From positions 62,001-126,000 of the forward strand of contig JAGYKR010000007.1 of assembly GCA_018401375.1 (NCBI GenBank): 64,000 nt of DNA. Direction: 5' to 3'. Under the pieces are notes generated by a model. It worked only from the letters and a program-made list of their open reading frames with translations, had not been told where the DNA came from and made no database searches. This document shows positions 25,997-35,232 of this stretch, in pieces. This DNA is from Ilumatobacteraceae bacterium. GTDB taxonomy: Bacteria; Actinomycetota; Acidimicrobiia; Acidimicrobiales; Ilumatobacteraceae. The number at the start of each line of letters is the position of its first letter. Within the stretch, counting starts at the first letter, position 1. The translations under genes were made by a program, and so were the position numbers.

Positions 25997-26305
25997 TCAG
26001 CGACTGATCGAGGTGATCTCGACCACGGAGTAGTTCTGACGATGTCCGTAGCGCTTGCGGTTGTTTGTGCGGCGCTTGTAGGTGAAACCGTTAATCTTTG
26101 GGCCTTTGGTGGTCCCAAGGAGTTTTCCGGTAACTGTGGCTCCAGCGAGCTGGTCGGCGGTAGCAAGAACGGTGTCTCCGTCAACCAGAAGCACTGGGGT
26201 CAACGAAATTTCGGCCCCAGTCTCACCTTCGATCAACTCGAGGTGAACCTGTTGGCCGGTGGAGACTTTTTCTTGCTTGCCGCCTGAGGCGATGACTGCG
26301 TACAT
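25997..26305 (-). CDS. rplU: 50S ribosomal protein L21
   Basis: Ribosomal protein of 102 residues starting MYAVIASGGKQEKVSTG, with the C-terminal FTYKRRTNNRKRYGHRQNY signature for rRNA binding. An open frame extends upstream, but the internal ATG at 26305 gives the canonical L21 N-terminus. A hairpin sits in the leader. It is followed by rpmA. Confidence 0.97.
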   Translation of the reverse strand: MYAVIASGGKQEKVSTGQQVHLELIEGETGAEISLTPVLLVDGDTVLATADQLAGATVTGKLLGTTKGPKINGFTYKRRTNNRKRYGHRQNYSVVEITSISR

Positions 26306-26321
26306 AGCCTGAGAGACGCTA

Positions 26322-26348
26322 CCGGTTGCTGTGGTTTCTCCCAACCGG
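26322..26348 (-). promoter_or_regulatory. Leader hairpin of rplU, possible autoregulatory structure
   Basis: CCGGTTG and CAACCGG form a seven-base-pair stem with a 13-base loop, ending about 16 bases before the rplU start. Ribosomal protein leaders that bind L21 are known in other bacteria. Membership of that class is not shown here. Confidence 0.35.
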
Positions 26349-26395
26349 CTAACAGATCTCTGCTCCACAAATTTGGCTGGCAGAATTTGGCTAGC

Positions 26396-28405
26396 TCAGT
26401 TCAACAGTGTGGGGTCCACGATCACGCCTCGACCATGACAATCCGGGCAGGTCTGGGAGAACTCTGTCAGCAATCCCTCCCCGATCCTCTTCCGGGTCAT
26501 CTCCACGAGACCTAGCTCGGAAATATCGAACACCTGCGTACGAGTCTTATCTCGAGCCAATGCCGCCCGAAATGCCTCCAAGACTTTGGCCCGATTGGCC
26601 TTGATCTCCATGTCGATGAAGTCGATCACGATGATCCCACCGATATCGCGCAGCCGGAGCTGTTTGGCGATCTCTTCTGCGGCTTCCAAGTTGTTGTGGA
26701 ACACGGTGGCCTCGAGGTTGGAGGAGCCGACGTTCTTGCCGGTGTTCACATCGATCACCGAAAGGGCTTCGGTGTGTTCGATAATCAGCGATCCACCCGA
26801 TGGGAGCCAGACCTTACGGTCGAGAGCCTTGTGGACTTGCTCATGTACGTGATGGCGCTCAAACACCGATAGGCCTTCCTCATCGGTGTTGTAGTACTCG
26901 ATGCGATCGGCAAGTTCGGGATTGAAAGCAGTCACATACTCCCGGACCTCTTCAAACAGTTCCCGATCGTCGATCACCACACCGCGGTACTCGGAGTTGA
27001 ACTCCTCGCGGATCACCCGCACGGCGAGATCAGGTTCACGATGCAGCAGCATCGGCCGGTTTGCGTTCGCCGCCCTCGCCGCGATCTTCTCCCATTGATT
27101 CAACAAAATGGTCATATCGGCCCGCAACTCGTCTTCGGTTGCGTGCTCAGCGGCGGTGCGCACAATCAGGCCGTGCTCAGCGGGCTTGACTCGATCCAGA
27201 ATCCCGCGCAATCGCTTACGCACATCATCGGGCAGACGCTTAGAGATCCCGTAGGTCCCCGAGTTGGGGATCAGGACCACGAATCGTCCCGGTAGCGACA
27301 CCTCTTGGGTGAGGCGGGCACCTTTAGCACCGATCGGGTTCTTCGTGACTTGGCATACGAGCAACTGGCGTTGCTTGAGGATCTGTTCGATCCGCAGATC
27401 GGAGTTCTTTTCATCGACGTCATCGGGGTCATATTGGAGATCACCGCGGTACAAAACGGCATTCTTCGGTGTCCCAATGTCTACGAACGCTGCCTCCATG
27501 CCCGGCAACACGTTTTGCACCTTGCCCACGTAGATGTTGCCGTGGATCTGGCTGACATCGTCGGCGGGACGGCTCACGTAATGCTCGATCAGGTTCCGCC
27601 CCTCCAACACCGAGACTTGGGTGATTCCGGGCCTCACCTGCACACACATGAAGTACCGACCCACGGGACGGCCTTTGCGCTCTTTACCTCGACGTTGTTC
27701 AAGGATCTCCGGGGTGAGTTCGGCAGCGGGTTGTTGGCGACCCCGACCTCCGCGGCCCTCTTGGCGGCCGGAGGATTTTCCGCCTCCCGAACCCCCACCT
27801 GACTTGTTGGATTCCGGCTTGCTGGCCGGGTCTGAGCGGCTTGAATCTGACCGGCCGCCGCGGCGCCGGCGTTTGCGGTCGTTACCCGAACGCGCCGGAG
27901 CAGCATCCTCGCGCCCTGCAGGCAGGACCGCTGGCCCGGGTGGCGGGATCAGAGGTGCGCTCGGCGGAGCGGGCCGGGTGTCACCGATCTGAGGGCGACG
28001 CTGCGGCGCCTCTGCAGCCGACGCAGGCTGAGGCGGCCGCATAGGCGCTTGCTCAGCAGTCGCCGGCGAAGAAGAACCAGCGTCATCACAGTCAGCATCG
28101 TCCTCAAAGTCGTCATCACTTGATCCGGCATCACCTGATCCGGCATCGTTGGCGGTACCAGAGCCGCTACCGGTCCCCCGTCGACGCCGTTGGCCACCAC
28201 GCGACCCGCGTCGACGGCGACGCGCCGCTGCGCTCAGTTCGCCCGCAGGCTCACCGGTCTGATCTGCACCGGTCTGATCAGCACCGGTTTGATCAGCAAC
28301 GGCTTGATCATCGCCGGAGCGATCAACATCGGAGCGATGAGCGGCAGACCCACCGGGATCGGAGGTCGGGACCGGGTCGCGGCCCTGATCGGAGAGTTCT
28401 GACAT
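26396..28405 (-). CDS. Ribonuclease E/G family protein
   Basis: Endoribonuclease for mRNA decay and rRNA/tRNA processing. The 669-residue protein has a long disordered N-terminal region (about 1-245: acidic, then Pro-rich, then Arg/Gly/Ser-rich), followed by an S1 domain (GNIYVGKVQNVLPGMEAAFVDIG) and the catalytic DNase I-like region (LSVIDVNTGKN, IIVIDFIDME). It ends almost directly after the zinc-link CPDC, with no C-terminal scaffold. The extension is therefore N-terminal rather than C-terminal as in Escherichia coli RNase E. A DQTGA repeat, three units, lies near residues 37-52. It starts 15 bases after the TIGR03936 gene. Confidence 0.92.
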   Translation of the reverse strand: MSELSDQGRDPVPTSDPGGSAAHRSDVDRSGDDQAVADQTGADQTGADQTGEPAGELSAAARRRRRGSRGGQRRRRGTGSGSGTANDAGSGDAGSSDDDFEDDADCDDAGSSSPATAEQAPMRPPQPASAAEAPQRRPQIGDTRPAPPSAPLIPPPGPAVLPAGREDAAPARSGNDRKRRRRGGRSDSSRSDPASKPESNKSGGGSGGGKSSGRQEGRGGRGRQQPAAELTPEILEQRRGKERKGRPVGRYFMCVQVRPGITQVSVLEGRNLIEHYVSRPADDVSQIHGNIYVGKVQNVLPGMEAAFVDIGTPKNAVLYRGDLQYDPDDVDEKNSDLRIEQILKQRQLLVCQVTKNPIGAKGARLTQEVSLPGRFVVLIPNSGTYGISKRLPDDVRKRLRGILDRVKPAEHGLIVRTAAEHATEDELRADMTILLNQWEKIAARAANANRPMLLHREPDLAVRVIREEFNSEYRGVVIDDRELFEEVREYVTAFNPELADRIEYYNTDEEGLSVFERHHVHEQVHKALDRKVWLPSGGSLIIEHTEALSVIDVNTGKNVGSSNLEATVFHNNLEAAEEIAKQLRLRDIGGIIVIDFIDMEIKANRAKVLEAFRAALARDKTRTQVFDISELGLVEMTRKRIGEGLLTEFSQTCPDCHGRGVIVDPTLLN

Positions 28406-28420
28406 GAAAGAAATCCTTTC

Positions 28421-29194
28421 TCATGCGCCGACCACCAAGGTCGACGCCGGTACAGCGACCGGCAGCGAGATGACCTCGCGCCGGGAATCGCCATAACTCG
28501 TGCTGTGTTCTCGGGGAGACCGTGAGTCCTCTGACACTCCTGTCTCCGTGTGATCACCATGAACCCATTGATGGGTACGAAGCACGCGTACATCGCGTCG
28601 ATCGCACCCCGGGAATGCCACCCCAGCCAACTCGGCAGGGCGTAACGCCCTTCCGGTCGTGGCTAGTTCGGCGATCAAACGCAACCCGTCAGAGGAGGGT
28701 TGCAGATCAATAATCAGTGGCCGCACATCATCGATACGTGTGGCGCCTTTACGTTCTCGCTCCACCGAGACGGTGTCGGCTGCGATCAGTTCGCATGCTC
28801 TCGCCACCTCATCAGCAGCAATCTCTGGTCCCCATAGTTCCCAGGTACATGAGGTGACCACTTCTTGAAGAGATGTCGCAGAGCGATCCACGATGCAATA
28901 TCCGGTGACATCCACTCCGTCGGGCATGAATTCGCAAAGTTGGGGCAGGATCACCGCTGGGTCAGGGAGTTCTCCGAAGGCCGGGTCCATCTCTACGTCC
29001 ACATACTCTGCGAGAGATTCAGCACCCATCGGTAAAGCGAGACCGAACGAGATCCGCGGCCGCGGGGTAAAACCGGAGGTGAAGGCCACCGGCGCACCGC
29101 ACCGACGCAACGCCCGCTCCCACACCCGCCCAAGGTCGCGATGACCAACGAAACGAATCTTGCCGAGTTTCGTGGAACGCAACCGCAGGATCAT
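28421..29194 (-). CDS. TIGR03936 family radical-SAM-linked protein (DUF2344)
   Basis: A 257-residue protein beginning with RLRSTKLGKIRFVGHRDLGRVWERALRR and containing FTPRPRISFGLALPMGAESLAEY, the hallmarks of DUF2344/TIGR03936. The family is nearly always next to or fused with a TIGR03960 radical-SAM protein, as here: the two genes overlap by four bases (ATGA). Function is unproven; the location upstream of rne suggests an RNA-related role, which is inference. Confidence 0.9.
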   Translation of the reverse strand: MILRLRSTKLGKIRFVGHRDLGRVWERALRRCGAPVAFTSGFTPRPRISFGLALPMGAESLAEYVDVEMDPAFGELPDPAVILPQLCEFMPDGVDVTGYCIVDRSATSLQEVVTSCTWELWGPEIAADEVARACELIAADTVSVERERKGATRIDDVRPLIIDLQPSSDGLRLIAELATTGRALRPAELAGVAFPGCDRRDVRVLRTHQWVHGDHTETGVSEDSRSPREHSTSYGDSRREVISLPVAVPASTLVVGA

Positions 29195-31164
29195 GACCGA
29201 CCCCCCGTCAGCACGGGAGCCACCGATACCGGTATCAACCCGCCGCGGGACAGATCCTGGCCGGTGCCTTGGCTCCCACCTGCAGGAGGCGTATTTGAGG
29301 CCACGATGTGTTCAATTCCGAACCCGGTACAGACACCGCAGTCGTAGCAAGGGGTCCAACGACAGTCCTCAACACCATGTTCGTGTAAGGCGGCCTGCCA
29401 GTCATCCCACAAGAAATCCTTATGCAGACCTGCTGTCAGGTGTTCCCAGGGCAAAATTTCATCGGCCTGTCGATGACGGTGCACGTACCAGTCCACGCTG
29501 AGACCTTCCGCCACCATGGCATCAGTCCACCGCCCGAGCCGAAAGAACTCACCCCATTCTTGGAAGATGCCGCCTTCTCGCCACACCCGTTCAATCACCT
29601 TGCCGATGCGTCGGTCACCGCGGCTGATGATGCCTTCGGCCATTGAAGCCGCTGGGTCGTGCCATTTCAGATTCACACCCCGGACTTTGTGGGTGGCGTT
29701 CCGCAAGAGCGAGATTTTGCGATGAAGTTCGTTCTCGGTGTTCTGGCCGAACCATTGGAATGGGGTGTGGGGTTTGGGAACAAAACCGCCCACGCTGACA
29801 TTCACCGAGGCCCGCCCCGTGTGGGAGTGGCCAATCGCAGCAACGTTGCGCGCTAACTCCGCGATGCCGAGCGTGTCATCATCGGTCTCTGTGGGAAGAC
29901 CGGTCAGAAAGTACAGCTTCAGCCGGGTCCATCCCTGAGAGAACGCAGACTCAGCGGCGCCATACAGATCCTCTTCGGTAATCAGTTTGTTGATCACCTG
30001 ACGCAAACGCCATGAGCCAGCTTCGGGGGCAAAAGTCAATCCGCTCCGACGACCGTTATTGACCTCAGCAGCCAAGCCCACAGTAAAAGCGTCCACGCGC
30101 AGGCTCGGCAGATTAATCGTGGTCGTTCCCGAGGATCCGGGCCGAGCCTCAGAATCAGCCAGAATGCCACGCACCACTGGCTCGATCTCCGAAAAGTCCG
30201 CTGTAGAAAGCGAGGTCAGACTGACCTCGTTGTAGCCGGTGCGGCGCAAACCCTCAGAGATCATCACCCGCACCTGTTCGGCTGGGCGTTCGCGCACCGG
30301 CCGGGTGATCATTCCGGCCTGGCAGAACCGGCACCCCCGGGTGCAACCACGGAATACCTCCACGCTGAGGCGGTCGTGCACCACTTCGGTGAGCGGAGCG
30401 AGCGGCCGTTTCGGGTAGGGCCATTGCCCGAGGTCGGCCACGGTGCGCTTGTCAACGGTGGCGGGCACATCGCTAAAACGCGGCTCCACTGCCACGAGAC
30501 GTTCGCCCTCAAAATGCACCATGTACATCGATGGCACATAGACGCCGGGGATCTTGGCTAACTCTCTGAGGAATCCCTCTCGAGAGGTACGCCCCGCACG
30601 TTTCCAGCCCCGCACCAGATCAGTGATTTCTGCGATCACCTCTTCGCCTTCACCGAGCACGGCGGCATCAATGAAATCAGCGATCGGCTCCGGGTTAAAA
30701 GCCGCGTGGCCGCCAACAATGACGAGTGGGTCGGTGGGGGCACGGCGCTCGGTGTGGATCGGCACACCTGCCAGATCCAACATCTCGAGCAGGTTTGTGA
30801 ACACCAGTTCCGAGGACAAGTTGAAGGCGATGAGATCAAACTCAGCGGCCGGACGATGTGACTCCACCGAGAACAACGGCACCGAATGAGAGCGCATCTG
30901 AGCGTTCATGTCCTGCCATGGCGCGTAGGTACGTTCGGCCACCGCATCGGGCCGTTCGTTTAAGATCTCGTACAGGATCTGCAGCCCCTGGTTGGGCAGA
31001 CCTATCTCGTAGGTATCGGGGTAAGCGAGCAGCCAGGCCACCGGACCCTCCGGGCCGAAGATTTCCTGCCCGGGGGCGATCGCCCCGTCCTCACACCCGA
31101 TGTAGCGAGCGGGTTTCTGTACCCGTGCCAGGAGCGGTTCGACCCGCGCCCACACTGATGACAT
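29191..31164 (-). CDS. TIGR03960 family B12-binding-like radical SAM protein
   Basis: A 657-residue enzyme with an N-terminal cobalamin-binding-like region (WLLAYPDTYEIGLPNQGLQILYE) and a radical-SAM core whose cluster-binding cysteines are in CTRGCRFCQ at about residue 275. Pro/Asn/Arg-rich segments such as GGFVPKPHTPFQW are typical of the family. The C-terminal CRWTPCYDCGVCTGFG adds a further Cys-rich site. It is co-translated with TIGR03936. The modified substrate is unknown. Confidence 0.92.
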   Translation of the reverse strand: MSSVWARVEPLLARVQKPARYIGCEDGAIAPGQEIFGPEGPVAWLLAYPDTYEIGLPNQGLQILYEILNERPDAVAERTYAPWQDMNAQMRSHSVPLFSVESHRPAAEFDLIAFNLSSELVFTNLLEMLDLAGVPIHTERRAPTDPLVIVGGHAAFNPEPIADFIDAAVLGEGEEVIAEITDLVRGWKRAGRTSREGFLRELAKIPGVYVPSMYMVHFEGERLVAVEPRFSDVPATVDKRTVADLGQWPYPKRPLAPLTEVVHDRLSVEVFRGCTRGCRFCQAGMITRPVRERPAEQVRVMISEGLRRTGYNEVSLTSLSTADFSEIEPVVRGILADSEARPGSSGTTTINLPSLRVDAFTVGLAAEVNNGRRSGLTFAPEAGSWRLRQVINKLITEEDLYGAAESAFSQGWTRLKLYFLTGLPTETDDDTLGIAELARNVAAIGHSHTGRASVNVSVGGFVPKPHTPFQWFGQNTENELHRKISLLRNATHKVRGVNLKWHDPAASMAEGIISRGDRRIGKVIERVWREGGIFQEWGEFFRLGRWTDAMVAEGLSVDWYVHRHRQADEILPWEHLTAGLHKDFLWDDWQAALHEHGVEDCRWTPCYDCGVCTGFGIEHIVASNTPPAGGSQGTGQDLSRGGLIPVSVAPVLTGGRS

Positions 31165-31226
31165 AACGCCTGTAAGCCTACCTCTCAGGCGCAGCGAACT
31201 GCCGGATCATTGGATCATAGGGCTGG

Positions 31227-32408
31227 TCAGCGCATGCGGCGCATATGAACACTTTGGACGAGGCCCATCAAAATAAACCAGGTCACCTGCCCCGATCCCC
31301 CATAAGAAATGAACGGCAATGGCAGACCAGTCACCGGCATCAAACCAACGGTCATCGCCGTATTTTGGAAAACCTGAAACAACATCATGGAGGCGGCCCC
31401 AGCACAGATGTAGGTTCCCATCCGATCTCTGGACAGATGAGCGATCCGCCAGATCCGGGTAAACACCACAGCAAAGAGCCCAAGCACGAACAGACCGCCG
31501 ATCAGCCCGAACTCCTCGGCGATCGCCGCAAACGGGAAGTCCGCCCACATCACCGGAATGTCACCGCCGGCGGTGAGTGGACCTTGGAGCCATCCTTTGC
31601 CGAAGACCCCTCCTGTGCCGACGGCACGGATCGAGTTACGCACCTGATAGGCCGCGTCCACAAGGCTCGGATCTCTGGTGTCTGGGTTAAGGAACACCTG
31701 CAGACGTTCAATCTGATAGCGGTTGAAGATTCCGGCCACAAAAGCCATCAACACCGAAAAGAGCGACAGCATCGTGATCGCTGCGATGTAGCGAGCCTTT
31801 GCCCCGGCAACGAGGAGCACCCCCATCGCCAGCACCGTCAGCATCGCTGCCCCTCCGAGGTCAGGCAGGAGCAGAACCAGCACGGCAGGAAATCCAACCA
31901 GCACCAAGCCGCCGAGGAATCTTGGGTAGGAGATCTCGTCGCTGCGCTCCTCAGCCAAATATGCCGACAGCGCCAGCAGCACGGAAATCTTGGCGAACTC
32001 TTGGGGTTGGATGTTGATCGGGCCCAACTGAAACGTGATCAAATCGCGTCCCGAGGCCCGCGACAATAGCTGCAGCAGCACGAGCGCAATCAGTGATGCT
32101 CCGTAGAGAAAGCGAGCCCGTTCTTTCCACCAGTCGTAATCAAAAGACATGGTCACAAACATCGCTACCACAGCAAAGATCGTGAACAGCACCTGACGGG
32201 TCGTGTAATAAAACAGGTCTGCAGGGACGCGGTAACGCGAAGAGGAATAGACGACGAAAAGCCCGATCACCACGATCAGGCCTTGGGCAGCCAACAAAAC
32301 CCAGTCAATATTACGACTCGGATCACCGGGACTGGATCGGAGGTTGCCGAGTCCTCGATCCGGCTTTCGGTTCAAAAGTGGAAGTGTCACGTCACGATCT
32401 GCCAGCAC
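31227..32408 (-). CDS. rodA: Rod shape-determining protein RodA (SEDS glycosyltransferase)
   Basis: Integral membrane peptidoglycan polymerase of the FtsW/RodA/SpoVE family working with PBP2. The 393-residue protein has about ten hydrophobic segments; NSIRAVGTGGVFGKGWLQG and LPFISYGGSGQVTWFILMGL are family signatures. The start is a GTG immediately after the mrdA stop (TGAGTG), so translation is coupled. Position in the mreBCD-mrdA-rodA operon supports RodA over FtsW. Confidence 0.94.
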   Translation of the reverse strand: MLADRDVTLPLLNRKPDRGLGNLRSSPGDPSRNIDWVLLAAQGLIVVIGLFVVYSSSRYRVPADLFYYTTRQVLFTIFAVVAMFVTMSFDYDWWKERARFLYGASLIALVLLQLLSRASGRDLITFQLGPINIQPQEFAKISVLLALSAYLAEERSDEISYPRFLGGLVLVGFPAVLVLLLPDLGGAAMLTVLAMGVLLVAGAKARYIAAITMLSLFSVLMAFVAGIFNRYQIERLQVFLNPDTRDPSLVDAAYQVRNSIRAVGTGGVFGKGWLQGPLTAGGDIPVMWADFPFAAIAEEFGLIGGLFVLGLFAVVFTRIWRIAHLSRDRMGTYICAGAASMMLFQVFQNTAMTVGLMPVTGLPLPFISYGGSGQVTWFILMGLVQSVHMRRMR

Positions 32409-34610
32409 TCATTCTCGAGTAGCGACCCCGCCGCCAAATCGAGTGTTGAAACACGAGAGATTACGTAACTTCTGAGGCGCAGCCACCACCGTCGATGCGG
32501 GATCCAACGGATCAGATGGCGCCGCCTCCGGAGTGTTCACCACACCCGACAATGCGAGGAAGGTGCATTTGACCACGGGGGCTGCGGCCTGCGATCCGTA
32601 GCCGGCTTTTTCTAAGTAGGCCGACATCACATACGGGCGGTCATCGTCAAGGCTGAACGCCACGAAAGCCGAGGAGTCATTCCACGCGTAGTTATTACGA
32701 CCCTGAGCGGTACCGGTCTTACCAGCCAACGGGATGGCTGAGGACGGGTAATCGAAAAACAGGTTCTCGCCGGTGGCCCGGTGATAGTTACCGGTGATCG
32801 AGGACACGAGCCCACCCCGTGGAGTCACCACCCGGGTAAGACCGTCCACCAGCACATCTTTGATCTCAGAGGGGATTTCAATACGCCGCTCGAGATCTCG
32901 TTGCCCACGCCATTCATGGATCCGACCGCCTGCGATATCGGCCATGCCCACATCTCCTGCAGGCACTCCTGGTTCGTAGATGGCCAACACCACTTTCGGG
33001 CGATACAAGAAACCGTTTGATGCGATTGCCCCGTAGCCGTTGGCTAGCTGCAGCGGGGTTGCAGACAGCAATCCTTGGCCGATCGACATCTGCACGTTGT
33101 CTCCAGCGAAGTAGCCGCGACCCTCATCCACGCTGATGATCCCCAACTCGGCGTAACGGCGTTTTAACTCGCGGTCGGGGACCGTGCCAGCAAACTCAAA
33201 GGGCAAATCAATGCCGCTGCGCTCACCAAACCCAAACTTACGCACCTCTTCTTGGAGGACCGGAGTGTCGTAGTACACCAACAGTTCTTCGCCGATCCGG
33301 TAGAAGAATCCGTCGCTCGACACTGCAAGGGCATCCACCGGGTCCACGTTTCCGTAGCTGCATGGCCGCCCAGTCCCCGAGCAAATTGCATTGCGATACA
33401 CGCATCTCACGAGACCGGCCCGGCAACGATCCGGATCCACAGAGAACATTTTGTATTCACCCGTGTCTCGGAAGATCTCATCGGGTCCGAAGAGCCCGTT
33501 GTTCAGTGCAGCAAACATTGGGAATGGCTTAAACGTGGAGCCAAGGTTGTACCGGCCCTGAATGGCCCGATTGACCAGGATCGACAGATCCGGGTCATCG
33601 GTCACCGGAAACAGTTCCCGAAACTTCTCCCCGCTGATCCCCGCTTCAAACCACCGATTATCGAAGGTGGGATAACTGGCCATAGCGACCACTTGGCCGT
33701 TGTCGTAGTTCATCAGCACCGCTGATCCGGCGGGTGCAGGGAAGGGCACTTCTCCCGGCAGGTCCGGGGCGAGGCGTTCGGCCGTCCCCCCTGGACGCTG
33801 TACTAACGGATTTGGGGCGGGTTGGCCGCGACGCAACTCCAATGATGTCTCGAGCGCTTGCTCCACGTACATCTGCATTTCGAGATCGATGCTGAGTTGG
33901 ACATCGAACCCGTTAATCGGTGGAATCTCTTCGAGTACCCGCACCGGGCGGTTCGCTGCATCCACCTCATATACCCGGCGACCCCATGTGCCATGGAGCT
34001 CAGTTTCCATGGACAACTCGATCCCGAACTGTCCGACCCGCTGGTTCATGTTGTAGCCAAGAGCCCGGTATCTCGATAACTGTTCAGCGGTGATCGCCCC
34101 CATGTATCCGACCACATGGGCTGCATGGGGGGCGTAGGGATAGACCCGCTGCCAACCGTTTTCTACGTTGACCCCTGGGAAGTCCTCCACCCGCTCCAAC
34201 AGCGCAATCGCAACCGGTTCCTCGATGTCCTCGCCGAGCGGTAATGGCAAAAACGGGCTGTAGCGCACACTGTTGTAACGCCGTTCTAGTTCGTCTACTG
34301 GCACCTTGATCCAGCCCGAAACCCGCCGGAAGAGTTCGGCTCGATCTGCAGATCTGCGGATCACTGCGCGGTCCACCGTCACGTTCAGGGTCGGCCGGTT
34401 ATCGGCGAGAATCCGGCCGTTCACATCAAAGATCCGGCCCCGCTCCGGAATCAGATCCACGGTCCGGGTTTTCGCGAATGTGACTCGTTGCTGCAGTTCT
34501 TCGGCCCGCACCGTCTGCAAAAACCACATCCGTACCCCGACCAAGCCAAATAGCATCACCCCCACGAGAGCGAGAACTCCAAGGCGCGAGGCGCGCCGAT
34601 CCGATGCCAT
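32409..34610 (-). CDS. mrdA: Penicillin-binding protein 2 (class B transpeptidase)
   Basis: Cell-elongation transpeptidase, 733 residues. It has one N-terminal membrane helix (about 9-31), a PBP dimerisation domain with RGRIFDVNGRILADNRP, and a transpeptidase domain with the SxxK motif STFK at 358-361, the SxN-equivalent SSDGFFY and the KTG motif in LAGKTGTAQ. Four cysteines around the 380-420 insertion (DRCRAGLVRCVYRNAICSGTGRPC) may form disulfides outside the cell. The operon context identifies it as PBP2. Confidence 0.93.
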   Translation of the reverse strand: MASDRRASRLGVLALVGVMLFGLVGVRMWFLQTVRAEELQQRVTFAKTRTVDLIPERGRIFDVNGRILADNRPTLNVTVDRAVIRRSADRAELFRRVSGWIKVPVDELERRYNSVRYSPFLPLPLGEDIEEPVAIALLERVEDFPGVNVENGWQRVYPYAPHAAHVVGYMGAITAEQLSRYRALGYNMNQRVGQFGIELSMETELHGTWGRRVYEVDAANRPVRVLEEIPPINGFDVQLSIDLEMQMYVEQALETSLELRRGQPAPNPLVQRPGGTAERLAPDLPGEVPFPAPAGSAVLMNYDNGQVVAMASYPTFDNRWFEAGISGEKFRELFPVTDDPDLSILVNRAIQGRYNLGSTFKPFPMFAALNNGLFGPDEIFRDTGEYKMFSVDPDRCRAGLVRCVYRNAICSGTGRPCSYGNVDPVDALAVSSDGFFYRIGEELLVYYDTPVLQEEVRKFGFGERSGIDLPFEFAGTVPDRELKRRYAELGIISVDEGRGYFAGDNVQMSIGQGLLSATPLQLANGYGAIASNGFLYRPKVVLAIYEPGVPAGDVGMADIAGGRIHEWRGQRDLERRIEIPSEIKDVLVDGLTRVVTPRGGLVSSITGNYHRATGENLFFDYPSSAIPLAGKTGTAQGRNNYAWNDSSAFVAFSLDDDRPYVMSAYLEKAGYGSQAAAPVVKCTFLALSGVVNTPEAAPSDPLDPASTVVAAPQKLRNLSCFNTRFGGGVATRE

Positions 34611-34668
34611 GTTTCTATTGTGGCCTGCGGGACCCGCTTATGGGACGCGCTTCAAGATGGGATGTCCA

Positions 34669-35208
34669 TCAACGGATGGCAGAAGACCCAGGTACACGCC
34701 ACTCGGCCTTGGAAATCACCAGAGCCCATCGCGCCACCGGCAGCAGCAACGGCCCCATCACCACGGCACCTGCGGCAACAATCGGCACCGCCACCGTGAG
34801 ATCGGCAACACCAATTAACTCTTCGCCGGTCATGGCCCTAATAAACGGCATCGAGGCCTCCCCCACCCCAACTCCGAGCCCAACGAACACCGCCGAGATC
34901 CACCATTGCTGTTCGATATTGATGAAGGCGACCATTCCTGCGACGAGGGCCGCTGTCCCCATGGTGAGCGCCGAAGATCCGATATCGCTTCCCGAAGACA
35001 TATCGAACATCACCCCACAAATAATCGCCGCCGTCATTCCTTTCTCCGGCCCACCGGCCACTGCGACCACCGCCACAAAGGTCATCAGCACTTGGAGGGC
35101 CACCCCGGCAAACCGGAGTTCAGCAAACACGGTGGTCTGGAAAGCAAGCAAGGTGAAGCCAACCAGCACAATTCGTCCTACATGACCACGAATCAGACCG
35201 ATGAGCAC
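34669..35208 (-). CDS. mreD: Rod shape-determining protein MreD
   Basis: A 179-residue protein with about five hydrophobic segments, at the MreD position between mreC and mrdA. The sequence is weakly conserved, as usual for MreD, but RGHVGRIVLVGFTLLAFQTTVF at the start and the topology fit. It forms the membrane part of the elongasome with MreB and MreC. Confidence 0.85.
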   Translation of the reverse strand: MLIGLIRGHVGRIVLVGFTLLAFQTTVFAELRFAGVALQVLMTFVAVVAVAGGPEKGMTAAIICGVMFDMSSGSDIGSSALTMGTAALVAGMVAFINIEQQWWISAVFVGLGVGVGEASMPFIRAMTGEELIGVADLTVAVPIVAAGAVVMGPLLLPVARWALVISKAEWRVPGSSAIR

Positions 35209-35232
35209 GTGATCCTCAACATCTGCATGGAC

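Noticed and set aside
28230-28350. Tandem repeat as a mobile or regulatory element
   Set aside because: The GATCAG-type repeats encode the DQTGA units of the RNase E/G N-terminus.
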